A stretch of 64,000 nucleotides of DNA from an uncultured Pelagibacteraceae bacterium (GTDB taxonomy: Bacteria > Pseudomonadota > Alphaproteobacteria > Pelagibacterales > Pelagibacteraceae): the NCBI GenBank assembly GCA_902614055.1, contig CACMJX010000001.1, positions 124,001 through 188,000 of the forward strand, in the 5' to 3' direction. Under the pieces are notes generated by a model. That model searched no databases and had not been told where the DNA came from. It saw only the letters and a list, made by a program, of their open reading frames with translations. Positions within the stretch are counted from its first letter, which is position 1; every line of letters starts with the position of its first letter. Made by a program: the position numbers and the translations under genes. Positions 1 through 9,046 of the stretch are shown here, piece by piece.

Positions 1-1275
1 GTAGAGGAAAATACTACATTAAGAAAAAAATATAAAAATGACCCAGAAGGATTTAGAAAAGCAGAACGTCAACTAGAAAATGATGTTGGTAAAAAATTTT
101 GGCCAAATAATGAAATTTGTATAAGACACGCAGAAGCTTTAAGAAGTGACCACCCAGTTCTTGCAAAGCTATGGTACTTTTGGGGAAACCATTTTACAAT
201 AAGTGATACTCAAACTTTGTCTTCTTTTTCAACTGGAGCTTATCAAAGAGAATTTATAAGATCCAATATGAATAAGACATTTGAGACCATGGTAAATGAA
301 GCTACTCTTGCTTGGCCTATGATAATGCATCTTGATAATAAGGATAATGTTGGACCAAAATCTATCAGTGGAAAAGATGAATGGAGAAAAAGAAAAAAAA
401 AGCCAGCAACTATAAATGAAAATCATGCTAGAGAATTAATGGAGCTTCATACTATCTCTCCAGATGGAGGCTACACTCAGGAGGATGTTATAGAACTTGC
501 TAAAATTATGACTGGCTGGAGACCGAAATGGACAAAGGGAAGAGACCATGGTCATGATGTATCATTTGATAGAGAAAGACATGAGCCAGGTAAGAAAAAA
601 GTATTAGGAAAAGTTTACAGAAGTGGAAAGAAAGGTATTAATCTTGCAATAAAAGATTTAGTTAACCACCCTTCTTGCAGAGAATTTATTGCTACAAAAC
701 TATGCAAATATTTAATTACTGATAATCCTACGCCTGAAATGATAGCACCAGTTATAAAAGCTTGGGAAAAATCAGATGGGCTCCTTCCAGAAGTTCACAA
801 AGCTGCAATTAAAATTGCATTTGAATACAACGATAAATATAAAAAATTTCAAAATCCAGAAAATTGGTGGTTAACAACAATCAATATGTCAGGTTCTAAT
901 TATAAATATCCTGTTAGTGAATATAAAATGAATCAATTTGTATTTGGTTTTAAACCATCTCATGAAATGAGATTTCCAAGTTGGTTATTGGAAGATATTG
1001 GGTGTCATCCTTATAAGCAAAAACAACCAAACGGATATTCAGACTTAGAAAAGGACTGGCTATCGACAGAGCTAGTTATTAGGAGATTAATGTACGCCAA
1101 AAAAGCATTTCATCAGTATAAAATAAGTGATCAAATCGATGATACTATTCATGAAAGAATTATACGTACTAACTTTGATAATCCTGATAAAATTTTAAAA
1201 ATTGTAGCAAGAGCTAAAACAAATGAAGAAAAACATATGATTCTGTTTAATTTACCGGAGGTATTAAAAGCATGA
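1..1275 (+). CDS. DUF1800 family protein (5' end outside window)
   Basis: The reading frame is open from the first base of the window, so the true start lies upstream; 424 residues are visible. DUF1800 hallmarks are seen in order: LAKLWYFWGNHFT near visible residue 55, a REFIRSNM segment near 83, ELMELHTI near 145-152, and GGYTQEDVIELAKIMTGW just after. The family has no established biochemical function, but it is very often paired with a DUF1501 protein, as here: the stop overlaps the next ATG by 4 bases. The downstream genes are secreted polysaccharide-lyase-like proteins, so a role in extracytoplasmic polymer processing is inferred. A signal peptide cannot be checked because the N-terminus is missing. 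Confidence 0.85.
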   Translation, partial: VEENTTLRKKYKNDPEGFRKAERQLENDVGKKFWPNNEICIRHAEALRSDHPVLAKLWYFWGNHFTISDTQTLSSFSTGAYQREFIRSNMNKTFETMVNEATLAWPMIMHLDNKDNVGPKSISGKDEWRKRKKKPATINENHARELMELHTISPDGGYTQEDVIELAKIMTGWRPKWTKGRDHGHDVSFDRERHEPGKKKVLGKVYRSGKKGINLAIKDLVNHPSCREFIATKLCKYLITDNPTPEMIAPVIKAWEKSDGLLPEVHKAAIKIAFEYNDKYKKFQNPENWWLTTINMSGSNYKYPVSEYKMNQFVFGFKPSHEMRFPSWLLEDIGCHPYKQKQPNGYSDLEKDWLSTELVIRRLMYAKKAFHQYKISDQIDDTIHERIIRTNFDNPDKILKIVARAKTNEEKHMILFNLPEVLKA

Positions 1276-2444
1276 AGATATCAAGAAGAGATTTTTTAAA
1301 AGGTTCAGCAGCAACTACTATGTTTTTAGCAGGATTTAATTTTCCTGTCCTGGCCTCTTCATCTAGAAAGAAAAATCTAGTTGTTATTATGCTTAGAGGA
1401 GGAATGGATGGACTTTGCGCAGTTCCTGTAATCGGAGACAAAAATTTTGAAAAAAGAAGAAAGAATATTTTAATCGAAAACACAATTAAGCTAGACTCAG
1501 ATTTTGCTTTGCATCCAAAACTAAAAACTTTTCATAGCTGTTGGCAGGAAAACACAGGGGCCATAGTTCATGCTACTAGCATTCCTTATACAGCAAGGTC
1601 TCACTTTGAAGGTCAAAACTTAATGGAGTCTGGTGGAAGAACGCCATACAAAGAGAAGACAGGTTGGGTAGGAAGAACAATGAAATTAGCTAAACTTCAA
1701 GGAGAAGGGTTGGCATTATCTTTGCCAATGCCACTTTTATTAAGAGGAGTTCCTAAAAATAATAATTATTTTCCATCAGATGGAAAACTTCCAAGAGAAG
1801 ATACATTAAACTTATTAAAATCTATATATGCTGATAGCTCAGAAGAAGAGCTAATGGATATGATGAATTACATAAAAAAACGAAAAAATGAAGAGATGAT
1901 GGCTGGATATTCAAGCAATTGGGATAAAAGAAAAAATAATAATCTTTCAAAACAAGCCGCTGCATATTTAAGAAAACCAAATGGACCAAGAGTTGCTGTG
2001 TTTGAGGTAAATGGTTTTGATACACATGCGGCCCAAGGTGGAGTGAACGGTACTCATACGAAATGTTTAGTTGAAATGGATGACATTATAAAAAATTTAA
2101 AAGTCGAACTTAAAGAATCATATAAAGATACGTTGATACTAACTGTTACTGAATTTGGAAGAACCATAAAACAAAACGGTGGTAATGGAACTGAGCATGG
2201 TTATGGAACAGCAATATTTATGGCTGGTGGATTAATTAAGAAAAGCCAAGTGCACACAGACTGGCCAGGTTTAAAAAAGAAAGAGCTTTTTGATGGCAGA
2301 GATCTTAATGTAACATTAGATGCTAGATCTGTTTATGCATCAGCCATGTCTTCTGTTTTTGACATTGATTTCAACAGAATACAAAAAGAAGTTTTTTGGG
2401 GAGAAAAATTAGATAATCTCTCTGACAAATTGTTCAAAGCGTGA
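1272..2444 (+). CDS. DUF1501 family protein, Tat-exported
   Basis: The 390-residue product starts with a twin-arginine signal (SRRDFLKG at residues 4-11 followed by a hydrophobic stretch and an Ala-rich end), so it is probably exported folded. DUF1501 features are visible: MLRGGMDGL near 40, FDTHAAQGG near 250 and EFGRTIKQNGGNGTEHGYG near 293. DUF1501 belongs to the alkaline phosphatase/sulfatase-like fold group, but no specific substrate is known for it. It overlaps the DUF1800 gene by 4 bases and the next gene by 4 (GTGA), indicating translational coupling. A sulfatase-like or scaffolding role on polysaccharide is possible but is only inference from the neighbouring lyases. Confidence 0.88.
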   Translation: MKISRRDFLKGSAATTMFLAGFNFPVLASSSRKKNLVVIMLRGGMDGLCAVPVIGDKNFEKRRKNILIENTIKLDSDFALHPKLKTFHSCWQENTGAIVHATSIPYTARSHFEGQNLMESGGRTPYKEKTGWVGRTMKLAKLQGEGLALSLPMPLLLRGVPKNNNYFPSDGKLPREDTLNLLKSIYADSSEEELMDMMNYIKKRKNEEMMAGYSSNWDKRKNNNLSKQAAAYLRKPNGPRVAVFEVNGFDTHAAQGGVNGTHTKCLVEMDDIIKNLKVELKESYKDTLILTVTEFGRTIKQNGGNGTEHGYGTAIFMAGGLIKKSQVHTDWPGLKKKELFDGRDLNVTLDARSVYASAMSSVFDIDFNRIQKEVFWGEKLDNLSDKLFKA

Positions 2445-3403
2445 CGAAAAAATTATTTTTAATTATTTATTTTTTTATTTTTTTATCTACAATTTCTAAC
2501 GCATCTGAAAATCCCTACAAATTTTTAAAAAAAGAAATTCTAATAGGAAAAGCTAAAAAAGAACTAGTTAATGATACCAGATCAATATCAAAAAAAAAAG
2601 CTTTATCAATTATTGAGGATAAAAACGGTAAAGCAATTAAAATTACTTTAGATACAAAGTTTAAAGGTCATAAAGATGATTGGAAGAGAACTGGTCAAAG
2701 AAATCAAAGATGGGAGATGGCAAATGCGAAAAAGCCTAGAAAATTTGAAAAGCCGGTTTATGTTAAATATAAATTTAAATTAAATGAATTTCCAATTAAG
2801 TATGGCTTAGGTGGCTCTTTATTTCAGGTAATAGCAAATAAAGGTAATTCTAGACTTTTACCCTGGATGAAATTTCAATATTCTGATGATAGGATCGCTC
2901 ATCAAATAAATTTTACTAAAGAGGTATTTTACCTAAAGGGGGACCCAGATAATTCTAATTTTGATAAAATTGGTTACAAATTTTACCTTGGATATGTGGA
3001 GGATTATAAGGACTATCGAACTTTGAGTTTGAAAATATTGGCTTCAAAAAAAGATAATGGAGAAATAATTGGGTGGTTAGACAATCAAAGAATTTTTGAG
3101 GTATACGGACCAAATTTTACTATTGGCAATGGTTATACTTTTAAGTGGGGGTTTTATAGATGGTTAGAGCAAATGGCTTTAGATAAAATTCCGACTCAAT
3201 CCGTAACTGTAAAAGAATTTGGTTTCAGTGACAGTTGTGAACAGATCTTAGACGAGGGTAAATGTTCTTATTCTTCTGGTACTAGAGAATCAATTTCTTA
3301 TGTTAAAACTAAAAAAAGCTCATGGCGTGATAGTACTCATGGAAAAAAAATCTCAAAGTCTATAAAATGGGACAAGCCATTACCCGAAATAAAAATGAAA
3401 TAA
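2441..3403 (+). CDS. secreted polysaccharide lyase-like protein (Polysacc_lyase/PF14099-like)
   Basis: The 320-residue protein starts at GTG inside the stop of the preceding gene and has a Sec signal peptide (about 21 residues, ending near SNASENP). The body looks like a beta-jelly-roll lyase of the heparinase/alginate-lyase clan: YVKYKFKLNEFP near 106, an LPWMKFQY strand, a GWLDNQRIFEVYGPN strand near 210, and the YTFKWGFYRW end motif near 232 that resembles the K-x-G-I-Y-R strand of PF14099. The assignment rests on motif resemblance only; catalytic residues were not mapped. It is followed after 3 bases by a second protein of the same fold. Confidence 0.6.
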   Translation: MTKKLFLIIYFFIFLSTISNASENPYKFLKKEILIGKAKKELVNDTRSISKKKALSIIEDKNGKAIKITLDTKFKGHKDDWKRTGQRNQRWEMANAKKPRKFEKPVYVKYKFKLNEFPIKYGLGGSLFQVIANKGNSRLLPWMKFQYSDDRIAHQINFTKEVFYLKGDPDNSNFDKIGYKFYLGYVEDYKDYRTLSLKILASKKDNGEIIGWLDNQRIFEVYGPNFTIGNGYTFKWGFYRWLEQMALDKIPTQSVTVKEFGFSDSCEQILDEGKCSYSSGTRESISYVKTKKSSWRDSTHGKKISKSIKWDKPLPEIKMK

Positions 3404-3406
3404 ATA

Positions 3407-4324
3407 ATGAAAAATTTCTTAATTTTTTTAATAATTGGATTTTTAGTTAATAGCAATGCATTTGCAAAAACAAAATTTTCGCAAGTCAAGAAAGCTTTAA
3501 AAGAAGATAAATATGGAAAAGCAATTCCTGAACAATTTCATTTTCTAAATGCAAGACATGCAGTTAACCCTGTTTCTGTATCTGATTTTTCTATTATTGG
3601 AGAAAAATCAATTAGATTTGAACTAAATGACGGCGAATGTGGTTATGAACCAAAATGGAGTGATTGTGAAAATGATAGAGAAAGAACTGAATTATATTAC
3701 AAAAGATATCCTTCAAAATATGAGAGATGGTACCAATTTTATATTTTCTTACCAAAAGATTACAATTCAGTTGCACCATCTAAAATGTCTTTAATACAAT
3801 GGAAAAGGCACAAACCTTCAAAAGTATTAGTAATGTTTCAGCATATGCATGCCGGTTTAACTTTTAATAGAAATGGAGATACATTTAGAGACTCGTACAT
3901 ACTATTAAAAAAAAATGAAGAATTATTAGGTAATTGGACTCAAATTATTTTTAATACTAATTGGCACCCTGACCCCGATAAGGGTTTCATGAGGGTCTGG
4001 ATAGATGGACAATTAAAGATTGATTTTAAGGGTATCTCAAATCATCCAAGCAAAGGTAAAGAGCAAAGCTTAAGATATGGATTATATAATAGCTTTATGT
4101 CTAGATATAAAAATATATTTGAGACAAATAAAATGCCTCAAAGAATTATTTTTTTTGATGGGGTAAGATCTGAAAAAAAATGTGAAAAATTGTTTAATAA
4201 ATCTGAATGTCAAAAGCTTGTGTCACAAAATGTTGAAAAATATGAAGTTTATTCATATAGAAAAAATGATAAAAAATTTAATCCTAGCCACATTCTTAAG
4301 GTTTCAAAATCATTTTTGAAATGA
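3407..4324 (+). CDS. secreted polysaccharide lyase-like protein (Polysacc_lyase/PF14099-like), second copy
   Basis: The 305-residue product has a Sec signal peptide (about 20 residues ending in NAFAK). The central part fits the Polysacc_lyase family better than its neighbour: RTELYYK near 89, YERWYQFYIFLPKDY near 104, LIQWKRHKPSKVLVMF near 127, GNWTQIIFNTNW near 176, MRVWIDGQLKIDFKG near 198 and LRYGLYNS near 223. These are the conserved strands of the jelly-roll sheet that grips a polyuronate or glycosaminoglycan chain. It is only distantly similar to the preceding protein, suggesting different chain specificities rather than a recent duplication. It overlaps the next gene by 4 bases (ATGA). 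Confidence 0.7.
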   Translation: MKNFLIFLIIGFLVNSNAFAKTKFSQVKKALKEDKYGKAIPEQFHFLNARHAVNPVSVSDFSIIGEKSIRFELNDGECGYEPKWSDCENDRERTELYYKRYPSKYERWYQFYIFLPKDYNSVAPSKMSLIQWKRHKPSKVLVMFQHMHAGLTFNRNGDTFRDSYILLKKNEELLGNWTQIIFNTNWHPDPDKGFMRVWIDGQLKIDFKGISNHPSKGKEQSLRYGLYNSFMSRYKNIFETNKMPQRIIFFDGVRSEKKCEKLFNKSECQKLVSQNVEKYEVYSYRKNDKKFNPSHILKVSKSFLK

Positions 4325-5589
4325 AAAAACTTTTAGGGATCGTGGTTCTAGTTTCGTTGTTGAGTGGTAGTGCTTACGCAAAGAAAAATGATATTGTTAT
4401 TCCAAAATATTTCTTTGCTAACGAGCTTACAAAAGAAACTTGTTCACTAGAGGGTGTGCATGGTAAAGGCAGTTGGGGTAAAGAATATTGGGAAATGGAT
4501 CTTGCTATAACACATGTAAGTAAAAAAAAAAATCCTGAACTTCAAGGAAATAATTATGATCATTTAATGGAACTTACGGAATATAATTGGAACAAAGATC
4601 ATGAAGCTAGATCAAACAGTATATATGTGAATCATGAAAAACATACTAACCGGTTAGCGCTATTACACGGAACTATTATTTATGCAATCGTAAATAACAA
4701 AATGGATGAACATGGTCCAATTATTGCAAAAGTAATGGCAGCCTGGGCTGAAGCTGGTGTGATGTTAAATACATTAACTTCTAAAGAAATTAGTATACTA
4801 AAAGATCAAGGCAAAGTTGATAAACTATGTTACGGTGGTGGCAAAGCAAAAGGTGACAAACCTTGTATTTCTCACAGACCACATGAAGCTCAAATTTATG
4901 GAGCCACTTATATTCAACAAGCATATTTAATGAAGGATCAATTTACTAAAGAACAATTTCAAATTATTGATAAATATATTGATACTTTATACAAAAAATA
5001 TATCAAGCCGTGGGCTACAAAAGAATTAACAACAAAAAAATCTGCGAGAGGTTTTATTCAAATGGCTGATGGAACAATTTCTGTATTATCATATTTAGCT
5101 TGGAAAGATAAACCAGAGGAAGTAGCAAAATGGATTAAAAAAGGAATTGGTAAAGCTAACAAAGTTATATACGAAGACGGCTACATTCATAATAATAGTT
5201 TCAGGGGTGTTAGAGATGTCTGGTATCATTCACAAGGTGTAAACAATCTGCTCGGGCTTTATGCTATAGCTGAGCTGTGGGGATACAATAAGTTTCCAAA
5301 AAAATTAAAGAAAAAAATAGATAAAACTGTCGATGTTCTAAACCTGGGTTTGACAGACATTAAAACTTATAGAAAACGTAAAGACCCATCAGGAATGCAG
5401 AATTTTACAAAAAATCAAGCACATGCAACATATCATGTACACCAGATGGCCATTTCTCTAGACTGGTTAATTGAGAAGTACACAGACAGAGATCATACTA
5501 TTGTTGCAAATGATAGGATGTGGAAATCTAAAAAGTCAGGTTATTTTGTAGATAGAAACTTTGGGTTTGAACCAAAGTGTATGAATTAA
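4321..5589 (+). CDS. secreted alginate lyase-like protein (alpha/alpha-barrel type)
   Basis: The 422-residue protein carries a clean Sec signal peptide (MKKLLGIVVLVSLLSGSAYA). The mature part is rich in helices and contains RGVRDVWYHSQGVNNLLGL near 297-315, which resembles the catalytic Tyr/His region of the alpha/alpha-toroid alginate lyases (Alginate_lyase family, PL5-like). A second His-rich segment (NQAHATYHVHQMA near 366) is also compatible. The paired Cys around 167-181 could form a periplasmic disulfide. Substrate is not deducible: alginate, another polyuronate or an unrelated glycan. Its place in the operon after two jelly-roll lyases supports a polysaccharide-degrading role. Confidence 0.55.
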   Translation: MKKLLGIVVLVSLLSGSAYAKKNDIVIPKYFFANELTKETCSLEGVHGKGSWGKEYWEMDLAITHVSKKKNPELQGNNYDHLMELTEYNWNKDHEARSNSIYVNHEKHTNRLALLHGTIIYAIVNNKMDEHGPIIAKVMAAWAEAGVMLNTLTSKEISILKDQGKVDKLCYGGGKAKGDKPCISHRPHEAQIYGATYIQQAYLMKDQFTKEQFQIIDKYIDTLYKKYIKPWATKELTTKKSARGFIQMADGTISVLSYLAWKDKPEEVAKWIKKGIGKANKVIYEDGYIHNNSFRGVRDVWYHSQGVNNLLGLYAIAELWGYNKFPKKLKKKIDKTVDVLNLGLTDIKTYRKRKDPSGMQNFTKNQAHATYHVHQMAISLDWLIEKYTDRDHTIVANDRMWKSKKSGYFVDRNFGFEPKCMN

Positions 5590-6755
5590 TGAAAAAAATT
5601 TTGTTATTTATTTTTTTAATTTTACCAACGTTTGCCAACAGTTTTGACGAACACTATAGATTCGATCACTGGGCTTATGAAAGAATTATGTTTGGAAAAA
5701 CTGAAAGTCGTGAAGAAGCAAAAAAACTTTTAGACAGCTATAAACTTAATAATCTTGAGGTAAGAGATACAAATAAACCTTATTTAGGACCTATAATAGA
5801 TGGTCATGCACATCCTAGAAAATCCACCGGAAAAGCTTTAGATATAGGTACTGAGTATTTTATAGAAGATTTGCCAATGTTAACAAATAAGGCAAATGTT
5901 TTTATGTCTGTAATTATGGGAACTCCAAATACTTACAAATCAGAAGATAATTGGAATTATTATTATGATTTTGCAGCAGAGCATCAGAATGTTTTAACTA
6001 ATTGTCATTCCAATTTTATTGGAATGTCAGCAAATAAAAAAAAATATAAGAACTCAGAAGTTAATAAAGAGTTTAAAGAAACTATTAAAAGATTTAAAAA
6101 AGGACAATGTTATGGATTGGGAGAAGCTGGACTAGTTCACTATAATAAAAAGAAAAAAAATCCCCCTTATGGTGGGTATCAACCGCCATTAGATTTAGAT
6201 CTTAAGCACCCAATTATTGATAAGGCGTTCGAATTTGTCAATGAACACCGTATGCCGATTAATTTACACTTGGAGCCTTTTCATGAAATAGATGGGATAG
6301 ATAGATTAACAGAGTTTAAAAATTTTTATAAAAAAAAATGTGAAAAATACCCCAACGCAAAAATTGTGATAGCTCATACAGGAATGATGCCAACAAAAGA
6401 CCTTGAAGAAATTTTTGATTATTGTCCTAATACATATACTGACTGGAAAATAGCATTTCATTGGTCTTCTCTTTGGGGCTTTGAGGATTTGCATATCCCA
6501 AATGATTATAGATTTAAATTACATGAGGTTTGGGCAAAATCGATGGAAAAATATTCCGATAGATATTTTTTTGGTTCTGATCATAAATTAGGTAAAAGCC
6601 CAGCACATGATGTTTTTGTTGAACACTATATGAAGCATGTTCGTTTGATGATTGGATCTTTAAGCCCAGATGTACAAGAAAAGATTGCATATAAAAATGC
6701 AGCTAAACTTTTTAAAATTAATCTTAATCAACCTTTAATTGTTGGCAGTAAGTAA
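5589..6755 (+). CDS. secreted amidohydrolase-fold (TIM-barrel) protein
   Basis: The start is taken at the ATG overlapping the previous stop (TAATG), because [16 protein letters not shown] is then a proper signal peptide; a GTG 12 bases upstream is also open. The 388-residue product shows metal-binding features of the Amidohydrolase_2 class: IIDGHAHPR near 69, INLHLEPFH near 214, IVIAHTGM near 246 and FFGSDHK near 313. It probably hydrolyses or decarboxylates a small product in the periplasm, perhaps one released by the lyases upstream, but no substrate can be named. Its 3' end overlaps umuC on the other strand by 28 bases. Confidence 0.65.
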   Translation: MKKILLFIFLILPTFANSFDEHYRFDHWAYERIMFGKTESREEAKKLLDSYKLNNLEVRDTNKPYLGPIIDGHAHPRKSTGKALDIGTEYFIEDLPMLTNKANVFMSVIMGTPNTYKSEDNWNYYYDFAAEHQNVLTNCHSNFIGMSANKKKYKNSEVNKEFKETIKRFKKGQCYGLGEAGLVHYNKKKKNPPYGGYQPPLDLDLKHPIIDKAFEFVNEHRMPINLHLEPFHEIDGIDRLTEFKNFYKKKCEKYPNAKIVIAHTGMMPTKDLEEIFDYCPNTYTDWKIAFHWSSLWGFEDLHIPNDYRFKLHEVWAKSMEKYSDRYFFGSDHKLGKSPAHDVFVEHYMKHVRLMIGSLSPDVQEKIAYKNAAKLFKINLNQPLIVGSK

Positions 6756-8005
6756 AAATCGGCTGTATCTATTTTAGAAGAATGTTCTCTTCTCATGTTC
6801 CATCTCTTTTGAACACCCGCACTAGCAAGACTTAACGTAGATCTTCCATATCGATAGTTAGTATTATCAATAGACCTCATTAACCCCTTTATTTTCTCGT
6901 CTTTTTCAGAATAAAATAGGTTCTTACTACGATCTTCATTGGATAAACCAGTAAGCATTACGCCCGCTTTTTGATAACGGTAGCCATTTTTAAAAATAGA
7001 GTCTAAAGCAACTAAAGCAGTTTTAACTATTTCAATACTATTGTTCGTAGAAATTGCAAAATCTATTGTCTTTGAGTTTGAATAATATCCAAATCTACTT
7101 TGAAAAGGACTTGTTCTAACAAAAACTGTAATTGATTTTGCAATTAAAGATTCAGATCTAATTTTTTCAGACGCATTCAAACAATAATTTGCAACTGCTT
7201 CTTTTAATTCTTGATATTTTTCAATTCTTTGGCCAAAAGAACGAGATACAACACAGCTTTTTCTTTTTGTTTGTGTTGTTTCTAAATCGATACAAGGAAC
7301 TCCTCTTAGTTCCATTGCAGTTCTTGAGCCTAAAACATTGGAGTTTTTCTTTATCCATGTATTAGATTTATTTTTAAGTTGCTTCGCGTTATAAATTCCA
7401 TTTTTATGATAAAATTTTGTTAACTGTCTTCCAACACCCCATACATCGTTAATTTCAACTTTTTCTAATATTGGATCAATATTTTCAATTCCTATCAAAC
7501 TTGTTACACCTGATTTTTTTTTCTTTGCAATATGATTTGCAACCTTACTTAAAGTTTTTGTTTTAGCGATACCAATACTAGTTGGAATACCTGTCCACTT
7601 TAAAACTGTTTCTCTAATTTCTCTTCCAACACTTTCGACTTCATTATCTGGAAAATTTGATAAATCTAGAAACGCTTCATCGATAGAATATACTTCGATA
7701 GCAGAGTTAAATCTTTTTAATGTTCTCATCACTCTTCTAGATAAATCTCCATATAAAGAATAATTAGATGAAAAAACTTCAACTTTATTTTTAACAATAA
7801 TATCTTTTGCTTTAAAGTAAGGCTCTCCCATTTTTATACCTAAAGCTTTTGCTTCAGTTGATCTTGAAATTATACAACCATCATTGTTAGATAAAACTAC
7901 AACAGGTTTTTTTCTTATTTTAGGATTGAATAATCTTTCACAAGAAACATAAAAAGAGTTACAATCAATAAGTGCTATTTTTTTAGTATACTGAATGGAT
8001 GACAT
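6728..8005 (-). CDS. umuC: DNA polymerase V catalytic subunit UmuC (Y-family)
   Basis: This 425-residue protein is the catalytic subunit of the error-prone SOS polymerase that copies across damaged bases when bound to processed UmuD. The palm domain carries [14 protein letters not shown] near 13-26 and [10 protein letters not shown] near 106-115, giving the metal-binding Asp14 and Asp108/Glu110. [19 protein letters not shown] follows in the usual place, then the thumb and little-finger domains. The length matches E. coli UmuC (about 422). It overlaps umuD by 23 bases, so the two are co-translated, and both should be under the LexA operator upstream of umuD. Confidence 0.97.
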   Translation of the reverse strand: MSSIQYTKKIALIDCNSFYVSCERLFNPKIRKKPVVVLSNNDGCIISRSTEAKALGIKMGEPYFKAKDIIVKNKVEVFSSNYSLYGDLSRRVMRTLKRFNSAIEVYSIDEAFLDLSNFPDNEVESVGREIRETVLKWTGIPTSIGIAKTKTLSKVANHIAKKKKSGVTSLIGIENIDPILEKVEINDVWGVGRQLTKFYHKNGIYNAKQLKNKSNTWIKKNSNVLGSRTAMELRGVPCIDLETTQTKRKSCVVSRSFGQRIEKYQELKEAVANYCLNASEKIRSESLIAKSITVFVRTSPFQSRFGYYSNSKTIDFAISTNNSIEIVKTALVALDSIFKNGYRYQKAGVMLTGLSNEDRSKNLFYSEKDEKIKGLMRSIDNTNYRYGRSTLSLASAGVQKRWNMRREHSSKIDTADFYLLPTIKG

Positions 8006-8378
8006 AAGTTACAACTCCCCAAATAAATATATCTTCATCTTCATTAATTAAAATTCGATCTGTAAATTCTTTAGAACCTGATGTTAAAAATTTTTTATCT
8101 CTTTCTTGAACTAAACTTTTGACAACTAGTTCATCATGAACATTTGCAATAACTGTTGAGAAGTTTTTTGGTGTTAAACTTTTATCAACAACTAATAGAT
8201 CACCATCATTAATTCCAACATCCACCATTGATTTTCCTTGAACTCTTATGATGAAGGTTGCTGGAACATTTTTGATTAAATGAACATTTAAATCGATATC
8301 TTCCTCAATATAGTCAGTAGCAGGGGACGGAAAACCCGCGCCAGCTTTATGTAAATAGTAAGGTATAGTTAGCTTCAT
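7983..8378 (-). CDS. umuD: SOS mutagenesis protein UmuD (self-cleaving S24 peptidase)
   Basis: UmuD is a LexA-like protein that cleaves itself on RecA filaments to give UmuD', the active partner of UmuC. The cleavage motif is AGAGFPSPA at residues 12-20, placing cut after Ala14. Catalytic Ser50 ([10 protein letters not shown]) and Lys87 (ELVVKSL) are in the correct order, each ten residues earlier than in E. coli. The protein is 131 residues with an N-terminal arm of 14 residues, against 24 in E. coli. No upstream in-frame start is likely since the LexA operator begins 5 bases before the ATG. Confidence 0.96.
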   Translation of the reverse strand: MKLTIPYYLHKAGAGFPSPATDYIEEDIDLNVHLIKNVPATFIIRVQGKSMVDVGINDGDLLVVDKSLTPKNFSTVIANVHDELVVKSLVQERDKKFLTSGSKEFTDRILINEDEDIFIWGVVTYVIHSVY

Positions 8379-8382
8379 AAAT

Positions 8383-8397
8383 GTTCTTATTTTGTTC
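8383..8397 (-). promoter_or_regulatory. LexA operator of umuDC
   Basis: On the minus strand this reads GAAC-N7-GAAC (GTTC-N7-GTTC on the plus strand), the direct-repeat LexA box known for Alphaproteobacteria. It lies just downstream of a consensus -10 box and 5 bases upstream of the umuD ATG, so bound LexA would cover the transcription start. Confidence 0.88.
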
Positions 8398-8400
8398 TAA

Positions 8401-8429
8401 TTAATATCCAAGTTATTCAATAGTGTCAA
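8401..8429 (-). promoter_or_regulatory. sigma70-type promoter of umuDC
   Basis: Reading the minus strand there is a perfect -35 TTGACA (8424-8429), a 17-bp spacer and a -10 TATTAA (8401-8406). The start of transcription would fall inside the LexA box, leaving a leader of about 15 bases. Confidence 0.8.
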
Positions 8430-8544
8430 TTAGGTTGTATTTTGAGTCTGTAACTGAATCAAAAGTGAATCAAAACGTGAACATCAAAACTATATTTAGT
8501 ATACTTGTGGATAACTTTAACCATAAATAGTTTAAATATAAAAA

Positions 8545-9027
8545 ATGAAAAAAAACGAAAGCTTAACAGGAAGATGTATTTGTGGTCAGGTTAAATATAG
8601 AATTACCGAGAAGCCTCTATTCACCCAAGCTTGCCATTGCAAAGATTGTAAAATTATAACTGGGTCTTCTTATGTTATTAATACGAGCGTTCTAGACAAT
8701 ACATTAATTATAGAGGGTGAGATTTCGTCAACTGAACTTAAAACAGGTAGTGGAGCTACCTCAAGAGCTTATTTTTGTAACAAATGTGGTACTTATATTT
8801 ATACAGATTATGCTACGGCGGTTGGTCGATCAACAGTTAGAACTAAAACTTTAGATAATTCCGAAAACTTTCCTCCTGAAGCGCATATATTTACAAAAGA
8901 TAAAGATCCATGGCTAAAACTTACTGATGATATAAATTGTTTTGAAAAAATGTATGATATGAAAAAAACTTGGCCAAAAGAAAGTTACGAAAGATATAAA
9001 AATTATTTAAAAGAAAATAAAAGATAA
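8545..9027 (+). CDS. GFA/CENP-V domain zinc protein
   Basis: The 160-residue protein matches the GFA family (named after a glutathione-dependent formaldehyde-activating enzyme; the true activity of most members is unknown). The zinc-binding cysteines are all there: C11 and C13 (GRCICG), C30/C32/C35 (ACHCKDCK), and C78/C81 (FCNKCG). It stands divergently from umuD. A second, distinct GFA protein follows after 19 bases, with a good Shine-Dalgarno (TAGGAG) in the gap, so the two are probably one transcript. Confidence 0.88.
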   Translation: MKKNESLTGRCICGQVKYRITEKPLFTQACHCKDCKIITGSSYVINTSVLDNTLIIEGEISSTELKTGSGATSRAYFCNKCGTYIYTDYATAVGRSTVRTKTLDNSENFPPEAHIFTKDKDPWLKLTDDINCFEKMYDMKKTWPKESYERYKNYLKENKR

Positions 9028-9046
9028 ATTTTTAGGAGATTAAAAT

